A program made the translations under genes and the position numbers. Below are positions 27,933 through 34,525 of a stretch of 34,525 nucleotides of DNA, one piece after another. Each line of letters opens with the position of its first letter. The first letter of the stretch is position 1. Source of the DNA: a virus. The notes beneath the pieces are model-generated. The model saw only the letters and a program-made list of their open reading frames with translations. It made no database searches and was not told the DNA's origin. The stretch is taken from IMG/VR virus record IMGVR_UViG_3300047409_000540, positions 1 to 34,525 of that record; one strand, written 5' to 3'.

Positions 27933-29410
27933 TGAGGGAGTGGTATCAGTTCAAGGCGCAGGCGGACCCGGCCGTGGCGGAGGTCATGATTTATGACTTC
28001 ATCGGTGGTCACGTGGACGAGTATTTCCAGGCCGGCGGCGGGTCTGGCGTGACCACGGCAAAGGGATTCCTGGCGGAGCTGGCGGCCCTTCCCGCTGACG
28101 TCCAGACGGTCAGGGTGCGAATCAACTCTCCTGGCGGTGACGTGGTGGGCGCCATCGCAATTGCGAATGCTCTGAGGGAGCAGGCGGCCAAGGGGCGTAC
28201 GGTGGAGACGGTTGTGGACGGCCTCGCGGCCTCCGCGGCTACCATGATCATGGTCGCCGGGACGCCGGCCAAGGTGGCCGCGAATGCCGTGGTGATGGTC
28301 CACAATCCCTGGAGCATGGCGGTAGGGGACGCGGCGGAGATGCGGAAGAACGCGGAGACGCTGGACACCTTTCGGAACTCCATCCTAGGGACCTATCAGT
28401 GGAAGTCCAAGCTGTCCGCGGCGGAGCTGACGGGCCTGATGGACGCGGAAACGTGGATGTCCGCCGACGAGGCCGTGGCCTACGGATTCGCGGACGAGGT
28501 GGTGCCGGCCCAGGCCGTCGCGGCCTCGATTGACGCGGCGCTCTTCCAGGCGCGGGCTATTCGGGTGCCGGACAAGTACAAGGCCTTGGTGGAAACGCTC
28601 CTCCGCAAGGAGGCCCCGGAGCCCCTGGCCGTGGTGCCGGCCAACATCAACGACAAGAAGGCCCCGGAGGGAGAGGCCTGGAGCGCCCCGACCCTCGAGG
28701 ACTTCACGTCCAAGGCCTGGACGGACCTGACCGTCAAGGAAAAGGACGACATCGCGGGGCACTATGCTTGGGCCGATGAGATGCCCCCGGCGGCCTTCGG
28801 GTCCCTGAAGATTCCGCACCACAGGGCATCCGATGGCGCGGTGGTCCTCGCGGGTGTGGAGGCCGCGGCGGCCCGGCTGGACCAGGCGGAGGGAGTGGAC
28901 CACGCGGCGGTCCGGGCGCACCTCGAGGCCCACTATCACCAGTTCGATAGGAAGGCGCCCTGGGAGGCCACCACGACGGACAACACGGGCCCGGCTCCGG
29001 CTTCGGCTCCCGCGGCCGTCCCCCTGGCCTCCGTCAGGGCGGTGGCCCACGCGTGCGAGGGACTGGACGCGGCGTTCCTCTCCTCCATGCTGGACATCCT
29101 GGACAAGGGCCTGGACGTGGTCCTGGCCCAGGTCACCGTGAAGAAGGCGGCCCTCGAGACGGAGCGTATCCGGGTCCGGGACCTGACGGCTCTGTGCGAG
29201 AGGTTCAATCAAAAGGACCTTCTCCCGGAGATGGTAGCGGGTGGCGTCACCGTGGAGCAGGGAAAGGCCCTGGTGTTGAAGGTCAGGGCGAAGCTGGACA
29301 AGGTGGAGATTGACTCAGGCCTGGCGCCGGGAGCTGAGGGCGGCGGGTCCAAGGCGCGTGTCCTCAGCTACGCAGAAATCTACGCGGCCCGGAACGGGCT
29401 GGCGAAGTAA
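27932..29410 (+). CDS. ClpP-like head maturation protease with C-terminal extension
   Basis: This is 492 residues from ATG 27932 (GGAGG 6 nt upstream; an in-frame GTG at 27929 is next to it). Residues 1-200 are ClpP/S49-like: RINSPGGDVVGA, DGLAASAATMIM with nucleophile Ser101, and VHNPWSMAVGD with His124. Residues about 230-345 (LEDFTSKAWTDLT; IPHHRASDGAVVLAGVEAAA) make an extra domain of the sort seen attached to phage prohead proteases. The final helical part (about 395-492) may serve as scaffold, as in lambda C/Nu3. Confidence 0.85.
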   Translation: MREWYQFKAQADPAVAEVMIYDFIGGHVDEYFQAGGGSGVTTAKGFLAELAALPADVQTVRVRINSPGGDVVGAIAIANALREQAAKGRTVETVVDGLAASAATMIMVAGTPAKVAANAVVMVHNPWSMAVGDAAEMRKNAETLDTFRNSILGTYQWKSKLSAAELTGLMDAETWMSADEAVAYGFADEVVPAQAVAASIDAALFQARAIRVPDKYKALVETLLRKEAPEPLAVVPANINDKKAPEGEAWSAPTLEDFTSKAWTDLTVKEKDDIAGHYAWADEMPPAAFGSLKIPHHRASDGAVVLAGVEAAAARLDQAEGVDHAAVRAHLEAHYHQFDRKAPWEATTTDNTGPAPASAPAAVPLASVRAVAHACEGLDAAFLSSMLDILDKGLDVVLAQVTVKKAALETERIRVRDLTALCERFNQKDLLPEMVAGGVTVEQGKALVLKVRAKLDKVEIDSGLAPGAEGGGSKARVLSYAEIYAARNGLAK

Positions 29411-29425
29411 AAAAGGAGAAGTCAA

Positions 29426-29815
29426 ATGACCGCAATCACGGAAGGGAAGTACCCCGGCCAGTTCCTGCTCTCGGAGTCGGACGGCCTCATCAGCCGGGAC
29501 AACATCACGCTGCACGTGGCGGCGGGGATCAAGCTGAATCCGGGCCGCGTCATCGGCAAGATCAGCGGCGGGGCCTACGTGGCCCAGGAGTCCAGCGCCA
29601 CGGACGGCTCGGAGACGGCGGTGGGTGTCCTCTACGGAAACGAAGCGGACAACACGGATGGAAACGCCGCCGCGGATTTCGAGGTGGTCATCGTGAACTT
29701 TGCCGCGGAGGTCCGCGGTCCGGACCTGAGCGTGGGTTCCTCGGTTGGAACCGTCGTGGCTGACCTGGCCACCCACGGCGTCAAGGTCCGCGGCTCGATC
29801 CCCACCGGCGAGTAA
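29426..29815 (+). CDS. Head decoration protein, gpD family
   Basis: This is a 129-residue protein. ITEGKYPGQFLLSESDGLIS matches the N-terminus of HDPD proteins that stabilise the expanded capsid. The beta-rich core has GISGKISGGA-type turns and ends in VKVRGSIPTGE. AAGGAGAAG precedes ATG 29426. It lies between protease and major capsid, as in lambda C-D-E. Confidence 0.85.
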   Translation: MTAITEGKYPGQFLLSESDGLISRDNITLHVAAGIKLNPGRVIGKISGGAYVAQESSATDGSETAVGVLYGNEADNTDGNAAADFEVVIVNFAAEVRGPDLSVGSSVGTVVADLATHGVKVRGSIPTGE

Positions 29816-29858
29816 TCGGGGCTCCGGCTCCCTTCCAAAAAGAGAGGAAAGAAAAGTC

Positions 29859-30887
29859 ATGGCACAGCTCGACGTCTTCAAAGCGGACGCGTTCCAGACC
29901 CGGACCCTGACGGATAGCATCCTGAAGGCTCCGTACAAGCCGGGGCGCATCGGCACCCTCGGCATTTTCCGCGAGCGTGGCATCAGCACCACGGTCGCCA
30001 TGATCGAGGAAAAGGACGGGCGTCTCTCGCTCATCCAGTCCACTCCTCGTGGCGGAAACTCCGGCCTCACGTACGGCCGCCAGGGGCGCACGGCGCGTCC
30101 CTTCAGCACCATCCATCTCCAGGGTGAGGCTACCATCAACGCGGACTCCATCCAGAACGTCCGCGCGTGGGGCACCGGCCAGTTCGATGAGACGGCCCAG
30201 GCGGAGGCCGTCCAGCCCCTGGTGAACGAGTACCTGACGGACCTCCGTGCTGCTCACGAGGTCACGCTCGAGCACCTTCGGGCAGGCGCCATCAAGGGCC
30301 TCATCAAGGACGCGGACAACACCACGATTGCGGACCTCTTCTCGGAATTCGACGTCTCCCAGCAGACGGCCACGCTGTCCCCTGACTCGAGCACCGACAA
30401 CGGTGACCGGCTCCGGGGCGAGGTGGTGGCGGCGCAGCGCCTGGTGGAGAATGAGCTGGGCGCGGAGCCCATCTCCGGCTATCGGGCCTTCTGCGGAAAG
30501 GACTTCTATGACGCGCTCCGGGCGGACCTGGGCGTGGTCAAGACGCTCCGATTCGCGGATGCCCGCGGCCTCCTCCAACAGCCGGCCGGCGTCCGGTCCT
30601 TCGACTTTGCGAATGTCATCTGGGAGGAGTACCGCGGCAGCACGGGCGGTACGCCTTTCTTCGCGGATGGCGAGGCGTACCTGTTCCCGGAGGGGTCCAG
30701 CATCTTCACCACGTATTTCGCGCCGGCCGACTTCATGGAGACGGTCAACACGCTCGGACTCCCGATGTACGCGAAGATCGCGGTGGACGACGAATTGCAG
30801 CGTTGGGCCAAGGTCCACACCCAGTCCAATCCCCTGGCCCTCTGCACGCGTCCTCGGGCGGTCATCAAGCTGACGCTCACCACGTAG
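29859..30887 (+). CDS. Major capsid protein, lambda gpE family
   Basis: This is a 342-residue protein, near the lambda gpE length. N-terminus MAQLDVFKADAFQTRTLTDS; HK97-fold patterns are FSTIHLQGEATINADSIQNV, the long spine helix LVNEYLTDLRAAHEVTLEHL, and C-terminal AKVHTQSNPLALCTRPRAVI. A purine-rich AGAGAGGAAAG site precedes ATG 29859. No fused domain. It would be the most expressed virion protein. Confidence 0.92.
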   Translation: MAQLDVFKADAFQTRTLTDSILKAPYKPGRIGTLGIFRERGISTTVAMIEEKDGRLSLIQSTPRGGNSGLTYGRQGRTARPFSTIHLQGEATINADSIQNVRAWGTGQFDETAQAEAVQPLVNEYLTDLRAAHEVTLEHLRAGAIKGLIKDADNTTIADLFSEFDVSQQTATLSPDSSTDNGDRLRGEVVAAQRLVENELGAEPISGYRAFCGKDFYDALRADLGVVKTLRFADARGLLQQPAGVRSFDFANVIWEEYRGSTGGTPFFADGEAYLFPEGSSIFTTYFAPADFMETVNTLGLPMYAKIAVDDELQRWAKVHTQSNPLALCTRPRAVIKLTLTT

Positions 30888-30901
30888 TAGGGGCCTCTCT
30901 C

Positions 30902-31234
30902 GTGGACTTGCGGCCTCCGTTCAGTACGGTACAGTCGGCATTCGGTCAGCTCGGAGAGGTGACGGTGCCTGGTGGGGATCCGGTGGAGACGGTGGTGGCG
31001 TGGCTACCGCCGACGACTTCGGAGTACCCCACCACGGCACCAGGTCATCGCGCCGAACCGCACCGACTCCTGGCTTTTTCGTATGTGGACGTGCCGCAAG
31101 TCCCACGAGGGACCCTCATTCGCACAGCCGAATTCACGGACGGCCCGATGCGTACCTGGCGCGTGGACGAAGCGCAACGCGTTGACTTTGACCATTACCG
31201 GGCGGTGGTGTTGCCGGTGGAGGACGTGACTTGA
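30902..31234 (+). CDS. Head-tail connector, gpFII-like
   Basis: This is a 110-residue protein from GTG 30902. SAFGQLGEVTVPGGDPVETV and the beta-rich RTWRVDEAQRVDFDHYRAVV fit the small connector proteins that follow gpE in lambda-like phages. GTLIRTAEF gives the central strand. It is followed immediately by a tail terminator-like gene via a TTG start. Confidence 0.65.
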   Translation: MDLRPPFSTVQSAFGQLGEVTVPGGDPVETVVAWLPPTTSEYPTTAPGHRAEPHRLLAFSYVDVPQVPRGTLIRTAEFTDGPMRTWRVDEAQRVDFDHYRAVVLPVEDVT

Positions 31235-31680
31235 GCGCCAGGAAGGACGCACTGACGGAGCTAAGGACGCGCCTCGAGGGAATCACCGTCGTCAACGGAT
31301 TCACCACGAACGCGGGCCAACAGCTCTTCATCGGTGAGAGGCCTGTCCTGGGGCCTGATGACCCCGCGGCCTCCATTGTCATGGTGGTGGGGACGGACCA
31401 GCCGGCGCCGAATCAGGGGGAAAACGTGGTCTACATCCTCCCTGTGAAGGTGCAGCTTCTGGTCCGTGCGGACGTGGCTACGCCCTGGGACGTCATCGAG
31501 GACGTCATCGCGGACGTGAAGAAGGCCGTGGAGACGGACCATGACCTGGCGGGCACGACGGTCCGACGCGGCCTCGAGCGTGGGCCCACGGAGGCCCTGG
31601 ACCGCGAGTCCGGGAGTGAATTTGTGGGCGTGACCATGGAGTACAAGCTGACGATGGCGGAGAAGTGGGGGACCCCGTGA
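31231..31680 (+). CDS. Tail terminator-like protein (gpU-like)
   Basis: This is a 149-residue protein starting at TTG 31231, accepted because GGAGG lies 7 nt upstream and the overlap with the previous stop is typical of the operon. The sequence has ALTELRTRLEGITVVNGFTT, then VYILPVKVQLLVRADVATPW and EFVGVTMEYKLTMA, a strand-helix order usual for tail terminators. Gene order (connector, then tail terminator, then gpZ-like) supports it. Confidence 0.65.
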   Translation: MSARKDALTELRTRLEGITVVNGFTTNAGQQLFIGERPVLGPDDPAASIVMVVGTDQPAPNQGENVVYILPVKVQLLVRADVATPWDVIEDVIADVKKAVETDHDLAGTTVRRGLERGPTEALDRESGSEFVGVTMEYKLTMAEKWGTP

Positions 31681-32279
31681 GCACCCGCGCCGCCATGGTC
31701 CTGAATGTGGATGACCTCCAGGCCGGCATCAACAATCTGAAAACGAAGTTCCCCGTGGCTGTGCGCCGGGCCCTCAAGAAGGCCGCCACGTCTGGCCGCC
31801 AGGCAATGGTGGCCGACATGTCCGCGGACACGGGGCTCCCTGTGGGAAAGGTCCGGGAGGCCATCAAGGTAGTCCCCCAGGGTGATACACAGGTGAACCT
31901 CGAGTGTACGGGGTCACGAATCCCTCTTATTGAGTTTCGGGCCCGGGGCCCGGAGCCCTCGAGGGGGCGCGGGCGAGGCGTCACGTACGCTCTCCCCAAG
32001 GGCCGTGGACGGATGGAACACGCGTTCATCGCCACGATGCCCAACGGTGGGCACCGCGGGGTATTCGTCCGGAAGTCAAACGCGGTGGCGAAAAAGACGG
32101 AGCACCCTCGCCTGGGGCGCGGGGGAAAATTGTTCAGTGGACTCCCCATCAAGGAGGTCTTCGGGCCTTCCCTGGTGCGGGTGTTCGAAAACCATCTCCC
32201 CCAGGGGATTGAGCGCGCCTCGGAGGCGCTAACGGATAATTTGCGGCATGAAGTGGACTTCATGCTCAGTAGGAGGTAG
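31677..32279 (+). CDS. Minor tail protein, gpZ-like
   Basis: This is a 200-residue protein from GTG 31677 (GTGA overlap). It is basic, with VAVRRALKKAATSGRQAMVA and GLPVGKVREAIKVVPQG, a form of the Minor_tail_Z family. The central part has RGRGRGVTYALPKGRGRMEH and GGHRGVFVRKSN. It ends in a helix, NLRHEVDFMLSRR. It would join the head end of the tail. Confidence 0.7.
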   Translation: MSTRAAMVLNVDDLQAGINNLKTKFPVAVRRALKKAATSGRQAMVADMSADTGLPVGKVREAIKVVPQGDTQVNLECTGSRIPLIEFRARGPEPSRGRGRGVTYALPKGRGRMEHAFIATMPNGGHRGVFVRKSNAVAKKTEHPRLGRGGKLFSGLPIKEVFGPSLVRVFENHLPQGIERASEALTDNLRHEVDFMLSRR

Positions 32280-32282
32280 ACG

Positions 32283-32891
32283 ATGCCGACACAGCCCTTC
32301 GAAGTGGTCGCACAGCCGTTCTCCCTGTACACCGCCCCTCTCGGCACCGCGTTTCCGGCGATTGACGAGGAGCCCTCTGGTGAGTGGACTCTCGTCGGGA
32401 CGTCCGGGGACCTGAACTATGACGAGTCCGGGGTGAAGGTCCAGCACAAGCAGAAGGTGGAGGAGTGGAAGGCCCTGGGGTCTACGGGTCCCCGCAAGGC
32501 CTTCCGCACGGAGGAGGAGTTCATGTTCTCGCTCCACCTCGTGGACATCTCTCTGGAGCAGTACTCCCTCGCCATGGGCGGGGGCACCGTCGCAACCGTT
32601 CCCCCTGGCGTGGGCACCGCGGGATACAAGTCCCTCGGCATGTCCCGCGGCCTCGAGGTGGTCCAGTACGCTCTCCTGGTCCGCGGCGTGGGCGCGTCCC
32701 CGTACGGTGTGGGGAACGTCCAGTTTGAGGTCCCCCGTGCCATCCAGGTTGGCGACCCCGCCCCCACGTTCGTCAAGGGCAAGCCGGCCGGCCTCGAGCT
32801 GTCCTTCCATGCTCTCGAGGACCTGGCGGCCACGTCCGACGATGAGCGCTTTGGGCGCCTCATCGCGGAGACGGCGGAAGCGAACACCTAG
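32283..32891 (+). CDS. Major tail tube protein (gpV-like)
   Basis: This is a 202-residue protein. FSLYTAPLGTAFPAIDEEPS and WTLVGTSGDLNYDESGVKV are typical of siphovirus tube subunits; the rest is a run of strands (EFMFSLHLVDISLEQYSLAM; VQFEVPRAIQVGD). ATG 32283 follows AGTAGGAGG. It precedes the tail chaperone, as expected. Confidence 0.8.
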   Translation: MPTQPFEVVAQPFSLYTAPLGTAFPAIDEEPSGEWTLVGTSGDLNYDESGVKVQHKQKVEEWKALGSTGPRKAFRTEEEFMFSLHLVDISLEQYSLAMGGGTVATVPPGVGTAGYKSLGMSRGLEVVQYALLVRGVGASPYGVGNVQFEVPRAIQVGDPAPTFVKGKPAGLELSFHALEDLAATSDDERFGRLIAETAEANT

Positions 32892-32893
32892 TC

Positions 32894-33163
32894 GTGACGA
32901 CGGAGGCCAGGGCGGCACAGCTCGCGGCGGAGATACGGGCCCACAAGGCCGCTATTCGCCGGGAGCGTGCCTCCCTGGCGCTCAAGAAGGCCCAGCTGGT
33001 GTCACTCGAGGCAGAGTGCTCCGCCCTGGGCGTGAAGCTGGTCCTTGTGAAAGGCGAAGGGAATACCCCATGGCCAAAACCGTCCTTGAACTCGCACTCA
33101 CCGAACGCTACGACGTCGTCATCAGCGGAATCCCCTATCCGCTCAAGTCCGTCCTCAAGCTGA
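32894..33163 (+). CDS. Small coiled-coil ORF overlapping the tail chaperone start
   Basis: GTG 32894 opens 89 codons. The first about 58 residues look real: a helical, Ala/Lys/Glu-rich segment (AAEIRAHKAAIRRERASLAL; KKAQLVSLEAECSALGVKL). After about 33069 the frame runs 94 nt into the chaperone gene and becomes a low-complexity Ser/Pro tail, so the C-terminus may be incidental. No strong ribosome site. Function unknown. Confidence 0.4.
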   Translation: MTTEARAAQLAAEIRAHKAAIRRERASLALKKAQLVSLEAECSALGVKLVLVKGEGNTPWPKPSLNSHSPNATTSSSAESPIRSSPSSS

Positions 33164-33432
33164 ACGTCCTGGACTTCCAGCGCATCGCGGCGCAGTCGAA
33201 ACGCGCCGCGGAGCTGAATGAGGTCCCCACTCCGGAGGGCATCGCGGAGCTGGATAGCATCCTCGAGGAGATGACGCGATTCATCCTCGAGGCCCCGGAC
33301 GAAATCCACCAGGCTCTCCGCACGGACCAGCGTATGGCGGTGGTGAACGTTTTTACCAGCCTCTTGCAGACTCCCGTGACGGGCAGTCCGCAGGAGATGA
33401 CGTCGAGCCCGTCAACTGGAGCGAACAGGTAG
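33070..33432 (+). CDS. Tail assembly chaperone, zero-frame product (gpG-like)
   Basis: This is a 120-residue protein from ATG 33070. VLELALTERYDVVISGIPYP, LKLNVLDFQRIAAQSKR and a helical remainder, then a Pro/Ser tail ending TSSPSTGANR. It sits between tube and tape measure, the position of lambda G. Its reading frame ends at TAG 33430-33432, while a coding-like sequence goes on in the -1 frame (see the 33258-33722 entry). This pairing is the usual sign of gpG/gpGT-type frameshifting. Confidence 0.75.
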   Translation: MAKTVLELALTERYDVVISGIPYPLKSVLKLNVLDFQRIAAQSKRAAELNEVPTPEGIAELDSILEEMTRFILEAPDEIHQALRTDQRMAVVNVFTSLLQTPVTGSPQEMTSSPSTGANR

Positions 33433-33722
33433 CGCGACTCTCGAGATTCTACGGAGGCACCCCGCTTGGGTGGCTCCAGGACACTCCCTTGGTCATCGTC
33501 ATGGAGATGGCCCGCATGATGCCGCGCCTCGAGGCGGAGGAGCAGCTGGCGCGGACGGCGGCGGCCGGAGTGGCGAAGCAGCTGGAGCCGGGTGACTGGG
33601 CGTCCCGGCAGATGAACGCGTGGCGACGGATGGCGGACGTATACGTGACGCGCGGGACACCGCCTCCAGCAGACTTGGGCGCGGTGGGAATCGGCTTCAA
33701 GAAGGTGGTCCGACATGGCTGA
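33258..33722 (+). CDS. T-like domain reached by -1 frameshift (gpGT-like)
   Basis: The -1 frame relative to the 33070 gene is open from 33258 to TGA 33720-33722. It has no ATG, GTG or TTG before TTG 33489, well inside the domain. From about 33399 it encodes DDVEPVNWSEQVARLSRFYG followed by GTPLGWLQ and a helical end to VVRHG, a typical T-domain pattern (W...L...YG..P). So the product must be made by frameshift from the gpG-like frame. The slip site is not certain; the T run GTTTTTACC (33349-33357) is the most homopolymeric candidate. Confidence 0.7.
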   Translation, partial: HPRGDDAIHPRGPGRNPPGSPHGPAYGGGERFYQPLADSRDGQSAGDDVEPVNWSEQVARLSRFYGGTPLGWLQDTPLVIVMEMARMMPRLEAEEQLARTAAAGVAKQLEPGDWASRQMNAWRRMADVYVTRGTPPPADLGAVGIGFKKVVRHG

Positions 33723-34525
33723 TGCGAAAATCGGAAAGGCCGTTCTCGAGCTGACGATTGATGACACCCAGTACAAGTTCGCCTTGGGTGAAATCGAGAA
33801 AGGCGCGAAGGACGCCCAGGCCCACCTCAAGGGCATCTCGGAGGCCGTCGATTTCGAGGTGTTTAAACAGCTCGGAGAGTACGCATTCGAGGCCTTCAAG
33901 AAAATCGGAGAGGGCATCATCCAGCTGGGTGAGCACGGGTCAGACGTGGCGGATGTGGCGAATGGCTTTGACCTCCTGTCCCAGAAGGTGGGCGCCACCG
34001 GGGACGAGATGCTGGGCAAGCTGCGCGCCGGAACCGTGGGGACCATCTCTGACTTTGACCTGATGAAGCTGGCGAACTCCGCCCTGGGGAACGGGCTGGT
34101 GAAGTCCGCTGGGGACATGGGGACCCTTGCGGAGGGCGCGCGGCTCCTGGCCAAGCGGACCGGCGGGGATACGAAGGAGGCCTTCGACGTCCTGACCTCC
34201 GCTATGGCCACCGGCCGCACGGCCACCCTCAAGCACCTGGGCGTATTCGTGGACGCCAAAGTGGCGACGGACAACTTCGCGGCCAGCATCGGCAAGGACG
34301 CCTCTGAGCTGACCCAGCACGAGAAGGCCACGGCTCTCTCCCAGGCCACCCTCGTCAAGCTGAAGCAGGCCCTGGCGGAGGCCGGCCCGGAGGCCCTGGA
34401 CTTCAAGGAGGTGTTGGAGCAGGGAAAGACGGCCCTGGCCAACATGTATGACCAGGTGGCGCGGGGCGTGGCCCAGTCCCCGGTCATGATGGCCGGCTTG
34501 AATGCCATTGGGAAGGAGCTGAAGG
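33715..34525 (+). CDS. Tape measure protein, partial (cut by right edge)
   Basis: ATG 33715 overlaps the frameshift product's end, and the frame is open to the edge (270 codons). The visible N-terminus reads MADAKIGKAVLELTIDDTQY then helical repeats (GEIEKGAKDAQAHLKGISEA; ALGNGLVKSAGDMGTLAEGA; ARLLAKRTGGDTKEAFDVLT), the usual start of tape measure proteins that set tail length. It contains the GTTTAAAC site at 33861-33868. Confidence 0.82.
   Translation, partial: MADAKIGKAVLELTIDDTQYKFALGEIEKGAKDAQAHLKGISEAVDFEVFKQLGEYAFEAFKKIGEGIIQLGEHGSDVADVANGFDLLSQKVGATGDEMLGKLRAGTVGTISDFDLMKLANSALGNGLVKSAGDMGTLAEGARLLAKRTGGDTKEAFDVLTSAMATGRTATLKHLGVFVDAKVATDNFAASIGKDASELTQHEKATALSQATLVKLKQALAEAGPEALDFKEVLEQGKTALANMYDQVARGVAQSPVMMAGLNAIGKELK

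Noticed and set aside
32894-33163. C-terminal 30 residues of the coiled-coil ORF as a real domain
   Set aside because: This part lies inside the tail chaperone gene in another frame and is Ser/Pro low-complexity, so only the first part is trusted.
1-34525. tRNA genes, rRNA genes, CRISPR arrays, insertion sequences and integrase
   Set aside because: No cloverleaf ends, spaced direct repeats, transposase or recombinase motifs were seen on either strand by eye.

Overview
The window is 34.5 kb of a high-GC, gene-dense tailed-phage genome (or prophage) of siphovirus type. The head and tail module follows the lambda order: small and large terminase, gpW-like joiner, portal, ClpP-like head protease, gpD-like decoration protein, gpE-like capsid, connectors, tail tube, a tail assembly chaperone with an apparent -1 frameshift, then a tape measure protein cut by the right edge. 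Genes are tightly packed, many overlapping by ATGA or GTGA, with many GTG starts and GGAGG ribosome binding sites. I see no integrase, tRNA or CRISPR array. The host cannot be named from sequence alone. High GC, sigma-54-like promoter boxes and many Sec-exported products would suit a Gram-negative host such as a myxobacterium, but this is inference.

Layout. (1) Positions 1 to 11,210 are transcribed leftward. From the divergent promoter outward come a protein of unknown function, a small protein, family A DNA polymerase, a beta-class DNA methyltransferase, a Zn-finger/OB-like protein, several small Cys-rich Zn-ribbon proteins, a SprT-like metalloprotease, then an amidase endolysin with a small two-helix membrane protein (holin candidate) and further small genes off the left edge. 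Three gaps inside this run (4746-4860, 5681-5838, 7289-7437) carry the same regulatory module: an upstream TGACA palindrome, then a TGGCACG-N4-CTGCA box 12-13 nt before an ATG. (2) Positions 11,211-11,319 hold back-to-back sigma-70-like promoters. (3) Rightward early genes follow: an HTH-like protein, a MazG-like protein and a primase-polymerase/SF3 helicase. (4) A 207-bp gap at 14,024-14,230 carries three copies of a 10-bp iteron, placed like lambda cosB upstream of the small terminase. (5) Terminase genes end at 16,755.

(6) From 16,803 to 26,168 an island of about 9.4 kb splits the terminase genes from gpW and portal. Its first half encodes a lipoprotein and several proteins with signal peptides or membrane helices, including a patch at 18.4-20.7 kb with different base use. 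Its second half is a six-gene cassette of four glycosyltransferases and two SAM methyltransferases. (7) The head and tail module runs from 26,175 to the right edge, with a strong sigma-70-like promoter just before it.

Together the genes suggest a lytic-style replication set (polymerase, primase-helicase, methyltransferase) and a lambda-like virion module, with a large accessory island aimed at the cell envelope or at glycan modification. Genome-wide, the palindrome CCTCGAGG is strongly over-represented.
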